Made by a program: the position numbers and the translations under genes. Shown here one piece after another: positions 15,932 to 24,428 of a stretch of 28,627 nt of DNA. The notes beneath the pieces are model-generated. The model saw nothing but the letters and a program-made list of their open reading frames with translations, was not told where the DNA came from and searched no databases. Source of the stretch: Clostridia bacterium. Lineage in GTDB: Bacteria; Bacillota_A; Clostridia; Oscillospirales; CAG-272. Positions within the stretch are counted from its first letter, which is position 1; every line of letters starts with the position of its first letter. The stretch is taken from contig JAFUJS010000011.1 in NCBI GenBank assembly GCA_017468115.1, positions 1 to 28,627 of the forward strand. The letters run 5' to 3'.

Positions 15932-17356
15932 TTATAGATTGTAGTATTTATCAAATTCTGCAGGGTGTGGGATTTTTGAAAGCTCACTGCACTCTGCCCT
16001 TTTTGTCTTGATAAGATTATCAAGAAGCTCCTTTGGAAATACTCCGCCGGCGGTCAGATAGTCGTTATCTCTTTCAAGGGCATCAAGCGCCTCGGGAAGG
16101 GACGCAGGAAGATGTGTAAGCTTTGCCTTTTCCTCGTCGCTCAGGTGATATAGGTTGCAGTCGTATGGGCCCCAGCCTTCCTTGTGTGGGTCAATCTTAT
16201 TCTTTATGCCGTCAAGGCCTGCCATAAGAATTGCCGCATAGCAGAAATATGGGTTACAGGTTGCATCCGGATTTCTAAGCTCAAAGCGGCGCTTGTTTGG
16301 TGTCTTTGCGTAAGCAGGGATTCTGATTACTGCGCTACGGTTAGAGGTAGCATAGCCAACGGTAACAGGAGCCTCAAAGCCGGGAACAAGGCGCTTGAAG
16401 GAGTTGGTGCTTGGGTTGGTGATTGCGCAAAGGGAGTCTATGTGCTTAAGAAGTCCGCCCATAAAGTAGTGCGCTTCCTTGCTAAGATGGGCATAGCCGT
16501 TATCATCGGAGAAAACAGGCTCGCCGTTTTTGAGAAGAAGCATATGCACGTGCATACCGCTTCCAGCCTCGCCATAAATCGGCTTTGGCATAAAGGTTGC
16601 GCTCATGCCGTGCTTCAGGGCTGTATTATGAATGATATACTTAATCATCATTGTATTGTCTGCCATCTTTGACATTTCGCCAAGCTGTGGCTCAATTTCA
16701 AACTGACCTGATGCGGCAACCTCCGGGTGGTGGTAGTTGATTTCAATGCCCATTTCCTTCATAAGAAGGCACATTTCGCTACGGCACTCGTAGGAAATAT
16801 CAAAGGGCTTTGCAATGTGGTAGTTCTTTTGCTTTGGAACAACAACGCCCTGTCCCTGTGTGCCGCTATTCCAATAGGACTGCTTTGCATCAACTGTGGC
16901 GCTGATATTCTTGCCGCTTACCTCCCAGCCAACATTGTCAAAGAGGTAAAACTCAAATTCAGGAAGAATGAGCATTGTGTCAGCAATTCCAAGCTCCTTC
17001 ATATAATTCTCGGCTGCCTTTACAATATTTCTTGGGTATTGAGGGAGTGGGCGATTTTCAGGTGTGTCTATAATCATAGCATTACCTGTCATTGACAAGG
17101 TGGGAACCTGACAGAATGGGTCGATAACTGCTGTATCAGGGTCAGGAATAAATACCATGTCGCTCTTTTCTACAACTGCATAGCCATAGTTTGAGGCATC
17201 AAAGCCAATGCCCTCCTTCATTGTCTTTTCGGAAAAGTTCTCGGCTAAAATGGTAACGTGTCTGTATTGACCGCTTATGTCAACCATCTTAAAGTCAACC
17301 ATCTTAATGTTGTTTTCCTTAATCATATTTAGAACGTCTTGTACTGTTTTTACCAT
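15932..17356 (-). CDS. glnA: Glutamine synthetase type I
   Basis: Makes glutamine from glutamate, ammonium and ATP; cytoplasmic dodecamer. Seen: PEFEF at 132-136 (metal-ligand Glu), GEAGSGMHVHM at 262-272, NPSTNSFKRLVPGFEAP at 314-330 (the flap Glu328 region), SNRSAVIRIP at 338-347 and RRFELRNPD near 356-364. Length 474 and the NLYHL segment with Tyr403 at the position of the adenylylated Tyr of E. coli (NLYDL) resemble the GSI-beta type more than the ~444-residue GSI-alpha usual in Firmicutes. AGGAGG at 17365-17370 gives an ideal start. It lies only 26 nt after a glycosidase-like gene with no terminator or convincing promoter between, so it appears to be the last gene of that operon. Confidence 0.96.
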   Translation of the reverse strand: MVKTVQDVLNMIKENNIKMVDFKMVDISGQYRHVTILAENFSEKTMKEGIGFDASNYGYAVVEKSDMVFIPDPDTAVIDPFCQVPTLSMTGNAMIIDTPENRPLPQYPRNIVKAAENYMKELGIADTMLILPEFEFYLFDNVGWEVSGKNISATVDAKQSYWNSGTQGQGVVVPKQKNYHIAKPFDISYECRSEMCLLMKEMGIEINYHHPEVAASGQFEIEPQLGEMSKMADNTMMIKYIIHNTALKHGMSATFMPKPIYGEAGSGMHVHMLLLKNGEPVFSDDNGYAHLSKEAHYFMGGLLKHIDSLCAITNPSTNSFKRLVPGFEAPVTVGYATSNRSAVIRIPAYAKTPNKRRFELRNPDATCNPYFCYAAILMAGLDGIKNKIDPHKEGWGPYDCNLYHLSDEEKAKLTHLPASLPEALDALERDNDYLTAGGVFPKELLDNLIKTKRAECSELSKIPHPAEFDKYYNL

Positions 17357-17382
17357 TGCTTTTTCCTCCTTTTATATAAATC

Positions 17383-19272
17383 TTATCTTACTACTGCCGG
17401 GTGAGGCATTTTGCACTTGCCTGCATAGGTGGCAAGCAAGAAATAATAGTTGTCTGCAAGGTAATTATAGCCACAGGCAACGCCGTTTTTGGTTCTCCAG
17501 TCTACGCTGCGGCAGTAGCCGGGCATAAGTCCTGAGTGGGTCAAATCCTTTTCGTAGGTATTAAGAATGGCATATGTAATCTTGTCTGCCTCCTTCTCCA
17601 GCCCTACCTTGTACATTGCGGTCAGGAAGTGGAAGCCGTTCATACCGTTAAGTCCGCCGTTTTCGTACTGACCCCAATCGCTCATGCAAGGCCAGTCGAT
17701 TGTGTCAGCAGGGGCAACAGGCATTACGTTACCCGGAATGCCGAAGCGGAGGTCTCCATAGCCCTCCTTGTCCATAATTGCAAGTAGCTTTTTAAGCATT
17801 TTCTTTCCTGTTTCGCAAGGAATTAAGCCCTCATTTATACCCATTGATACAGCGAAGGTAAAGCCATAGTCGTGCATTTTGCCATTTCTGCTTACCCAGC
17901 CTGCCATAAGCTCTGTTTCGGGGTTATAGAAGGTGTCAAAGAATGCCTTGTCAAATTTTTCAAGTTGCTTTTTGTATCTTTCGCTAACATCGCTTTTGCC
18001 TACTCTGTCAAGGAGCTGACTAAGCTCACGAAGGGCACGGTGGCAAAGATAGTTAAAGTAAATGTCCTTGTGTCCGAATGCAAAGTTATCCCACCAGTTG
18101 CATTGCTGTCCAAACTCGCACTTTTGGAACATATAATCGCCCGGGAACTCTACCTCGAAAATGCCATCACCATCGGTATCACGGGACAAGAGATAGTCTG
18201 CCGCCTTGATTGCGTTTGGCAAAAGTCTTTTGGCAAGAGACAAATTCCAGCTGGAAATTCCCGCCAAGGAGATAATTGCGCCGGGGGTGGAGTCAACGGC
18301 ACAGCCAAAGCCCCTTACCTTGTCCTTGTTAAAGAAGTTAACGCTAACCTCTCCGTCGTGGGCTTGGGATTTTGTAAAGCTTCTTTCAATCTGTCTTTCA
18401 AAGGTGCGACGGATTATCTTAAACTGCTCCTTGTCCTCGCCCATCATATAAAGAAGGTCGGACTTCATCTGCATTGCAAGGTGGCCTGTGCCGTGGAAAT
18501 AGATATTATCGCCCATATCATAAAGCTCTCTATTCATAGCAAAGGCGTTGAGCCAGTTGCGCTTTAAGCCGTTATATCTTTCGTCGTTTTCAAGTGGGAA
18601 GCTTGGATAGCACTCCTCCAAAACCTTAAAGGTAAGCTGTACATCCTCAAGTGATTTGCTTGATTTTAATGTAAGGAATGAGCTACCATAGTGGAGCGCG
18701 TGGATTCTGTTGTGGTTGTAGCTGTGGTTTTTGTAGCCCAAATCAAGACCTACAAAGTCGCTTGACATAAGAAGCTCCTCAACGCAGTATACGTCCTTGG
18801 ATGAAGAGGAAATTTCCAGTCTGCCGAAATCAGGGAAATGAATATAAAGCGGCAGGGTGTATTTGGTTTTATATATTGCTAGAGGATTTTTGCTCTTCAG
18901 CGCCCTTGGCGGCTTGCTTGTCCAAATTGTGGGTGGGGCTGTCTTAATTGACAGCTTTGTGCTGAAAATATCGTTGGGATTTACCTTTTTCAAGTCAATT
19001 TTCAAGGTGTTTGTGTCCACCATATCGTAAAGGATGCTGCTACCCTGTGGGTTTTCAAAATATGCAGTATTTTCTGTAATGTCCGATTTGGTTGGCAGTG
19101 CCCTTTTGAAGGCACCGAAAACACCGCCATAGCCCGGAAGCATAAGATTGTAGCTTGCGTGCTTATCCCTGTCTCGTCCACTTGATTCTATGCCGAAAAA
19201 GGCGATTTTTCCCTTTTCGTTGTCTAAGGTATATGAAAGAAAATCACTACCAAACGGAGTATATTTAGCCAT
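17383..19272 (-). CDS. Six-hairpin (alpha/alpha)6 glycosidase-like protein
   Basis: 629-residue cytoplasmic protein. The N-terminal ~230 residues are beta-rich; the rest shows the helical repeats of a six-hairpin glycosidase fold. Likely active-site segments: DTDGDGIFEVEF at 365-376, NWWDNFAFGHKD at 392-403 (Asp395), and SDWGQYENGGLNG at 531-543 (Asp532, Glu537). These recall GH116, GH63 and amylo-glucosidase type enzymes, but the exact family is unknown to me. AAGGAG precedes the ATG; the gap to the GH42 gene is 18 nt. Together they would degrade a galactose-containing or related glycan inside the cell (inference). No signal peptide. Confidence 0.72.
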   Translation of the reverse strand: MAKYTPFGSDFLSYTLDNEKGKIAFFGIESSGRDRDKHASYNLMLPGYGGVFGAFKRALPTKSDITENTAYFENPQGSSILYDMVDTNTLKIDLKKVNPNDIFSTKLSIKTAPPTIWTSKPPRALKSKNPLAIYKTKYTLPLYIHFPDFGRLEISSSSKDVYCVEELLMSSDFVGLDLGYKNHSYNHNRIHALHYGSSFLTLKSSKSLEDVQLTFKVLEECYPSFPLENDERYNGLKRNWLNAFAMNRELYDMGDNIYFHGTGHLAMQMKSDLLYMMGEDKEQFKIIRRTFERQIERSFTKSQAHDGEVSVNFFNKDKVRGFGCAVDSTPGAIISLAGISSWNLSLAKRLLPNAIKAADYLLSRDTDGDGIFEVEFPGDYMFQKCEFGQQCNWWDNFAFGHKDIYFNYLCHRALRELSQLLDRVGKSDVSERYKKQLEKFDKAFFDTFYNPETELMAGWVSRNGKMHDYGFTFAVSMGINEGLIPCETGKKMLKKLLAIMDKEGYGDLRFGIPGNVMPVAPADTIDWPCMSDWGQYENGGLNGMNGFHFLTAMYKVGLEKEADKITYAILNTYEKDLTHSGLMPGYCRSVDWRTKNGVACGYNYLADNYYFLLATYAGKCKMPHPAVVR

Positions 19273-19290
19273 AACTCGCTCCTTTTTATT

Positions 19291-21246
19291 TTATATTGCT
19301 TTTAGTATGTATGCTGTATAGGCCTTCATTTCCAATTTGCCAAAGACAGCTTTGTTTTCAAGAACATCGTAATATTCCTTGTCAAGGACAATGTAGCCGT
19401 CCTTGCCCTCTATTTCCATGGCAATTATGATATTTTCCTTGCCTGTTCTTTCAACAAGGTCAATATTTGATGATGCCTCAAGGATTGGATTTTTATCAAC
19501 AAGCCTCAAAAGCGCCTTGTGGTCCGGTACTGTGCCAAGGACAATAACCTGTCCCTTGCCAACCTTGTTTCTTGTAATTGCGCTCAGGCTGTCAAGCTCC
19601 TCTGTGTTATAGTGGGCAAGCCCCTCTGCTCCCCTTAGCTCGTAGGCATCACAGCCCAGAGCGATTTTAATCTCCTCGCCGTCGTTCCAGCTGGCAGTAA
19701 GGCTCTTGTCCTCCAAAGGAAGCTGATATTTAGTATAAACGCCACCGATTTCCTCAATAAACGGAGTTGGGGAATCTTTATGCTTGGTTGTATGCTCATT
19801 CATAATGTCGCTAAGAGGTCCTACAATCCAAGTACCGCCATTTTCCACCCACGCCTTAACCCTCTCTCGGAAGGAGTCAAGGTCGGTGTTTACAAGAAAT
19901 GGGGATATAACCACGTCGTATGAATCAAGGCATTTGTCCGTTTCGATAACGTCCACGTTATAATGCCTGAGTGCGCTGTGGAAATGAAATGCAAATCTTT
20001 TACTAATGTCCTCGTCAATGCCCTCTACTAATGGAATAAAGTTAAATACCTTTGCAGCCTCGGCTGAATATGTAATGGCAATTTTGGACTTGATTTTTGT
20101 GCTTGCCAACAGGTCCTCGCATCTGTCAAGGGTGTCGGTAATCATTTTAACGCTTTTTGAAACATTATTGGGTCTGCCGCTTGAGTTTAGGAAGGCGCCG
20201 TGCCCAAGCTCGTGCCCGTTTACGTGGCTACGGAAATGCCAATAAAGGTTCATTTCTGCCCCGTGTGCTATGGGCAACAGGGAGTTAATATAGCAGTAGC
20301 CGATATTGCGATAGCCGTTCTCGGCTGCAAGAGAGCCGTTCCAGCCAAGGAGTGTTTCGGTAATCCAATAGGGTCTTTCCTTCATAGTGCGATAGTGGTC
20401 GAACTTGAAGGTAGAGGTATAAAGGTCCTCTGTTGTGTTGTAATGGTTGTGCTGAACGACGTCAAGCCCCTTGTTCATTTCATTGTAGCTAAGAAGATGC
20501 CCCGTTGTAAGGTCTGTGCCGATAGGAGCATTTGAATACTCTCTTATTGCCTCAGCTTGCTCGTGAATATATGAGTAAATAAGGCTGTTCTGGAAGCGCA
20601 CCCACTCCACATTACGTGAGGGGTTTTCCCACGCCTTCCAGCTTGGCGGCTCAATCTCGCTAAAATCGGAGTAATCCAAGGACCAGCGATGCATACCCCA
20701 GCATTTATTAACATTCTCTATGGTGCCGAACTTGTTTTTCAGATATTTTCTGAACTCCTCTCTGCACCTTTCGCAGTAGCAGCCATAGTCAAAGGGGTAA
20801 ATTTCATTATCTATCTGCCAGCCTATAACGCCCGGATGGTTAGCAAACGCCTTTGCCATCTGTCCTGCAATTCTCTTGTTTTCAAGACGGATTCCCTTGT
20901 GGGATTTGCAGGGGTGGACACGGGCATGCACGTCCATTCTTGTGAGCACAAAGCGCTCGGAGCGAATACGCATAGCATCGGGATATTTTTTGAACACCCA
21001 TCTTGGCGGTGTGCAGGATGGTGTGCAAAGAACGGTATATATACCATTTTCGTATAGCTTATCAACCACATATTTGAAGAAGTCCATGCTGACCTGTCCC
21101 TCTCTTGGCTCCATTTCGCTCCAAGCGAACTCGCCAACACGCATACAGTTCATGCCGTATTCCTTCATTTTGGCAATATCCTTGTCTATCTCGCTTTTAT
21201 CCCAAAGCTCCGGATAATAGGCGGCGCCTATGTAAAACCTTTTCAT
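19291..21246 (-). CDS. Beta-galactosidase, glycoside hydrolase family 42
   Basis: Retaining glycosidase that removes terminal beta-galactosyl (in some members alpha-arabinosyl) residues from small oligosaccharides. Domain order is standard: TIM barrel (1-~390), Rossmann-like trimerisation domain (~390-590) and a small C-terminal beta domain. Acid/base Glu148 lies in GWQIDNEIY; the nucleophile is Glu297 in WITETLLGW. Cys113, Cys156, Cys158 and Cys161 (HPCKSH and YGCYCERC) match the zinc cluster of GH42. Length 651 is normal. No signal peptide, as usual for GH42. AAGGAA precedes the ATG; the chimeric ORF ends 15 nt upstream. Confidence 0.93.
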   Translation of the reverse strand: MKRFYIGAAYYPELWDKSEIDKDIAKMKEYGMNCMRVGEFAWSEMEPREGQVSMDFFKYVVDKLYENGIYTVLCTPSCTPPRWVFKKYPDAMRIRSERFVLTRMDVHARVHPCKSHKGIRLENKRIAGQMAKAFANHPGVIGWQIDNEIYPFDYGCYCERCREEFRKYLKNKFGTIENVNKCWGMHRWSLDYSDFSEIEPPSWKAWENPSRNVEWVRFQNSLIYSYIHEQAEAIREYSNAPIGTDLTTGHLLSYNEMNKGLDVVQHNHYNTTEDLYTSTFKFDHYRTMKERPYWITETLLGWNGSLAAENGYRNIGYCYINSLLPIAHGAEMNLYWHFRSHVNGHELGHGAFLNSSGRPNNVSKSVKMITDTLDRCEDLLASTKIKSKIAITYSAEAAKVFNFIPLVEGIDEDISKRFAFHFHSALRHYNVDVIETDKCLDSYDVVISPFLVNTDLDSFRERVKAWVENGGTWIVGPLSDIMNEHTTKHKDSPTPFIEEIGGVYTKYQLPLEDKSLTASWNDGEEIKIALGCDAYELRGAEGLAHYNTEELDSLSAITRNKVGKGQVIVLGTVPDHKALLRLVDKNPILEASSNIDLVERTGKENIIIAMEIEGKDGYIVLDKEYYDVLENKAVFGKLEMKAYTAYILKAI

Positions 21247-21261
21247 ACTTGATTCCTTTTC

Positions 21262-21777
21262 TTAAAAAATTTGCGGAATTTCCAAAAGCTGTCCACCGCG
21301 CTCTGCGGATTTGTTGGCAATAATTCCCGAAAGGGACATTTTAATGCCCATTTCTATGTCAATCGGTGGGTCGGTGTCCTTAATTATGCATTTGATGAAA
21401 TCACGCATCATTAAGCCGTCTGCACCACCGTATCCGTATGGGTCGTTGGTGTTTGATATGGTTATGGGAATTTCGATAAATTTCTCAAAATTGTTTGGTA
21501 TGCCTGTCAGGGCAAAGTGGTCCATTGCGCAAATTGCAATATATGAGCTATCTGTCTTAAAGCGAACCCTGCCGCCTGCGGTGTTGCTACTGAGGTGCCA
21601 CACCCATTCGTTAACGCTTTTGGCAATTTCCTGTGGCATACGATAAAACTTGCCATCCTCGTAGGTTACGCCGTGAACACAAAAGGGTGGCTCTAAAACG
21701 GAGTAGAATTTTATGTCGCTTTTGTCAAGCTTGGTTTCTACCTTGAAGTTTTTATCTATTTCTTCGATTTTTCGCAT
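21262..21777 (-). pseudogene. Chimeric ORF: SGNH-esterase N-terminus joined to Gfo/Idh/MocA C-terminus
   Basis: About 171 residues from ATG 21777, which has AGGTG just upstream; an in-frame ATG at 21807 lies inside the operator and lacks a site. Numbering from 21807: residues ~30-100 match the N-terminal beta domain of SGNH/GDSL carbohydrate esterases (EPPFCVHGVTYEDGKFYRMP, then NTAGGRVRFKTDSSYIAI and the start of HFALTG). Residues ~110-181 match the extreme C-terminus of Gfo/Idh/MocA dehydrogenases (YGYGGADGLMMRDFIKCI, SLSGIIANKSAERGG, LLEIPQIF). Neither catalytic domain remains. The join (~103-112, near 21475-21500) is in frame. It most simply reflects a deletion that fused two neighbouring genes at the head of the GH42 operon. 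It may be non-functional. Confidence 0.72.
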
Positions 21778-21788
21778 AACACACCTGT

Positions 21789-21810
21789 CTAATGTTACCA
21801 TTAACATTAG
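21789..21810. promoter_or_regulatory. 22-bp palindromic operator at the glycosidase operon start site
   Basis: CTAATGTTA (21789-21797), 4-bp centre, TAACATTAG (21802-21810): two perfect 9-bp arms. It overlaps the -10 (21809-21814) and predicted start (~21802) and ends 12 bp before the chosen ATG, an ideal place for a repressor. It resembles sites for dimeric helix-turn-helix regulators, but no regulator gene is in the window. Confidence 0.72.
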
Positions 21811-21837
21811 TTTACCATATGTGGGTTAATAATTCAA
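21809..21837 (-). promoter_or_regulatory. Promoter of the chimera-GH42-glnA operon
   Basis: Minus strand TTGAAT (21837-21832), 17-bp spacer ending TGG, TAAACT (21814-21809). The -10 is imperfect but has the extended TG. It is overlapped by the palindromic operator. Confidence 0.65.
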
Positions 21838-21859
21838 GGCAATTTGTTATTAAAATAAC

Positions 21860-21894
21860 AAAAAGCGCCCGCAAGGGTATTGCGTGCGCTTTTT
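21860..21894 (-). terminator. Terminator after the FrhB-pyruvyl transferase gene
   Basis: AAAAAGCGC (21860-21868) pairs with GCGCTTTTT (21886-21894), with an inner CGCAA/TTGCG helix (21870-21884). A T-rich run follows on the minus strand. It separates this gene from the operon promoter that begins 23 bp further on. Confidence 0.88.
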
Positions 21895-21897
21895 CTG

Positions 21898-24276
21898 TTA
21901 TTTCTTTGCTTTTTTGTCCTTCATTTTTTGCCAAAAAGATTTTTTAGTTTCGGTTTCTGGCAAATCTACGGTTAAATCTGCATTATCTTGGTTAAGACAA
22001 ACTTTTTCTGCTTTTACATTTTCAAGCTCCTTGGTTAAGCGATCAATTTTCGCCTGCATCTCATCAAGGCGCTTATCCAGCAGGTCGTAGTCCGTTAGCA
22101 AAGCAGGGCTTGGCTTCTTGCCAAGGGCGTTTTCCAACCAAGCCATACTCTCTCTGCGAAGGCTATCAAGCCTTTGGTTTACAGCCTCATAGTCTATTTG
22201 TGCAAACAGCTCGTCGTTTTTCTCTATTTCGTTTGGTGAGTAGATTAGCTTGTCTGTAAGCCCCATTTTTCCAAGCAAAGAGCCGAATCTTGCAATGCCA
22301 CGCCTTTTGTTGCCTATTGCAATAAAGGGTCTTTCAAAGATGATGGAGAAGCATGTGCCGTGGAAGGAGTCGGTAACAACCATTTCAGCGTTTTTGAAAT
22401 AGTATAGCCAATCCTCCATATCAATATTTTCCTTGATTGGCAGTCTCCAATTTTTCCTCATTACCTCGTCAACGTGGGCATTTGGAATACAAATTATTTC
22501 AGCGTCCAGCCTTTTTGCCACGTTTTCTATTGCTATCTGCTTTTCCTCGTCCGGGTCAAGAATATATGCTAAAACGTATTTTCCCTCAGGTGGGCATTTA
22601 TTAAGGCTTGACTCGTTAACGCAAGACTCATAGTGCTTTTTGTCGCAAAGGAACACAGGGTCCAAAACCTCGGTTGCCTCAAGCTCAAATTGATTTTTGC
22701 AAAGATCTACTGCGTAGTTTTCGCGCACAGATATTGCATCAAATCTCTCAAGGTAAAAGCCTGCTTTTTTTCTGTTTTCCTCACTGCCACGGAAGGTGTC
22801 GTGCCCGAAGGATGTGCCATAGGCAATCTTTTTCTTATAGCCCTCAACAAAGTCAAGGAAAAAGAAGGTGTCTGCCGTCTTGCAAAGTGAATAGTTCCAA
22901 ATCTGGTCAGAGCCCACAATAAAGGTATCAGCCATTGCGTTCAGCTTTTTAAGGTCTGTACGGTCCTTGTATTTTCCTGTAAGCTTGAAATGCTTGTAGG
23001 CAAAGCGCCTTGTTACAAACAAGGGGTGCCTGTGATTTATGCTTTTTGGCCACAGATGGTCCGGTATATCTGCAAAGATGCAGTTATAGCCCTTGTCCTC
23101 AAGGGTCTTGTAAAGGGCAAAGTTGGTCATTAATGAGCCGTAGTTTGCAGCATACCAAATGCTGAGAAGAACTGCGTCGTACTTTTTGCTCTTAGAGTCG
23201 TTAAGTGCCTTGGAGAATGGACTGCCGTTGCTTAGTGCCTCGAAGAAATCTCCTCTTCCCGGTGCGGCATGGGGAGCCCTGTAAACATTTGCATTCTTTC
23301 GTCCAAATGATTCGTAAAACGAAATTTCCTCAAGAAGCTTAAAGCCCCATTGCTGATTAATTTCCTCAACAAGCGCCCTTCCCTTTTCTGTGTTCACCAT
23401 CATAGCAGAGGTGCCCCTTTTGTCGTTAAGCTCCTTTTTAATTCCCCAAAAGTCGCCGATTGTAAGGTCACCTTGTCTTGGCACACGGGCAAACTGACAG
23501 GTTGAGCAGGAGCGCCTTGAAATCAGATTTTTTGAGGATGCCTGCTCGAAGGGGTCATCCTTAAAGATCTTTATGTACTCGTTGCCATCATCAAACCTAA
23601 CATAGGTTGTTGCCGACCAGCCGATAAGCCCCTTGTATCTGAAGTTTACATCCTCAATTTTTCTTCCGTTGCCTATCTCGTCAATAAAGGCTCTCCAAGC
23701 CTTTGGAGAAGGTGTGCCGTGGCAAATAAGGTCTACCACTATAAGCTTTTCGTAAGGCTTTTTAAGATATGCCTTAAGTGCGGCACATTGACAGGGTGTG
23801 CCTGTAAACAAAACGTACCTGTCTTCCTTGAGCCTTTTCTCAATTTGCTTATAAATGTCGCCGTTTCGGCTTTGTATGTATTTGGAGCGACGGAGCTTGT
23901 CAATATCCTTCAAATTATCAACCATAAGCGAATGTGCGCCCAAAAAGTCATCATCAAAGGCACAGCCGCAAGCATAGCCACCCTTGCCTATTACATTTTC
24001 GGCAAGGAGTGTAAATATACCGCCGGATGCGCTTTTTTCACGAATATCATCGCTTGCCATTGCTGCATAAACCATTGGCTGCTTATCGTTTTCATATTTT
24101 CTGTTTATTGCAGGGCATGTCCTTTGACAAGCACCACAGCTTATACACAGGCTATCGTCAATTTCCGGATACAAAAAGCCCTCGTTTGATTCTGTCATTT
24201 TTATTGCGTTTACCGGGCAGGCATTAGCACACGCCTCACAGCCGTAGCAATAGTCCATATTATCAAGTATTTTCAT
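21898..24276 (-). CDS. FrhB-type iron-sulfur protein fused to polysaccharide pyruvyl transferase
   Basis: 792 residues in three parts. (1) 1-~60: two 4Fe-4S clusters, Cys10/13/16/20 and Cys44/47/50/54. (2) ~80-330: coenzyme F420 hydrogenase/dehydrogenase beta-subunit (FrhB/FdhB) domains: SASGGIFTLLAE, LFTGTPCQCAAL near 156-167, DLICHG at 182-187 and SCSTCQFARVPRQGDLTIGDFWG near 256-278. (3) ~366-700: polysaccharide pyruvyl transferase domain with NYGSLMTNFALY near 378-389, TFIVGSDQIWN at 451-461 and VVTDSFHGTCFSI near 633-645. A charged coiled coil and Lys-rich tail follow (~730-792). Such fusions usually sit in surface-polysaccharide clusters; here it stands alone, with no glycosyltransferase nearby. 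AGGGGGGG precedes the ATG. The reaction is not established. Confidence 0.88.
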   Translation of the reverse strand: MKILDNMDYCYGCEACANACPVNAIKMTESNEGFLYPEIDDSLCISCGACQRTCPAINRKYENDKQPMVYAAMASDDIREKSASGGIFTLLAENVIGKGGYACGCAFDDDFLGAHSLMVDNLKDIDKLRRSKYIQSRNGDIYKQIEKRLKEDRYVLFTGTPCQCAALKAYLKKPYEKLIVVDLICHGTPSPKAWRAFIDEIGNGRKIEDVNFRYKGLIGWSATTYVRFDDGNEYIKIFKDDPFEQASSKNLISRRSCSTCQFARVPRQGDLTIGDFWGIKKELNDKRGTSAMMVNTEKGRALVEEINQQWGFKLLEEISFYESFGRKNANVYRAPHAAPGRGDFFEALSNGSPFSKALNDSKSKKYDAVLLSIWYAANYGSLMTNFALYKTLEDKGYNCIFADIPDHLWPKSINHRHPLFVTRRFAYKHFKLTGKYKDRTDLKKLNAMADTFIVGSDQIWNYSLCKTADTFFFLDFVEGYKKKIAYGTSFGHDTFRGSEENRKKAGFYLERFDAISVRENYAVDLCKNQFELEATEVLDPVFLCDKKHYESCVNESSLNKCPPEGKYVLAYILDPDEEKQIAIENVAKRLDAEIICIPNAHVDEVMRKNWRLPIKENIDMEDWLYYFKNAEMVVTDSFHGTCFSIIFERPFIAIGNKRRGIARFGSLLGKMGLTDKLIYSPNEIEKNDELFAQIDYEAVNQRLDSLRRESMAWLENALGKKPSPALLTDYDLLDKRLDEMQAKIDRLTKELENVKAEKVCLNQDNADLTVDLPETETKKSFWQKMKDKKAKK

Positions 24277-24292
24277 AACCCCCCCTACTCAA

Positions 24293-24302
24293 ATACTAGT
24301 AT
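24293..24302. promoter_or_regulatory. 10-bp palindrome at the predicted start site
   Basis: ATACTAGTAT lies just downstream of the minus-strand -10 (24312-24317), covering the predicted transcription start of the FrhB-pyruvyl transferase gene. Possible small operator; short enough to be chance. Confidence 0.3.
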
Positions 24303-24311
24303 GCTGCTTAT

Positions 24312-24340
24312 ATTATAACACCTTTATTAAAGATTTTCAA
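24312..24340 (-). promoter_or_regulatory. Promoter of the FrhB-pyruvyl transferase gene
   Basis: Minus strand TTGAAA (24340-24335), 17-bp spacer ending TGT, TATAAT (24317-24312), with an extended -10. Leader about 30 nt. Confidence 0.85.
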
Positions 24341-24362
24341 CTGTTTTTAGCTATGGAAACAA

Positions 24363-24391
24363 TTGACATTAATTTTCCAGAATGATATAAT
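24363..24391 (+). promoter_or_regulatory. Perfect promoter of the DUF6259-like gene
   Basis: TTGACA 24363-24368, 17 bp, TGA-TATAAT 24386-24391: both consensus hexamers, ideal spacing and an extended -10. A second TATAAT at 24403-24408 has no -35. It is divergent from the promoter at 24312-24340; the two -35 hexamers are 22 bp apart. Confidence 0.9.
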
Positions 24392-24428
24392 CAAATTGTA
24401 AGTATAATTCCGAAGGAGCAATGCAAAA

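Noticed and set aside
17872..18567. 231-residue plus-strand frame opposite the six-hairpin gene, and a 162-residue one at 16184-16672 opposite glnA
   Set aside because: Both lie entirely inside well-supported genes on the other strand, with no ribosome binding site or family match.
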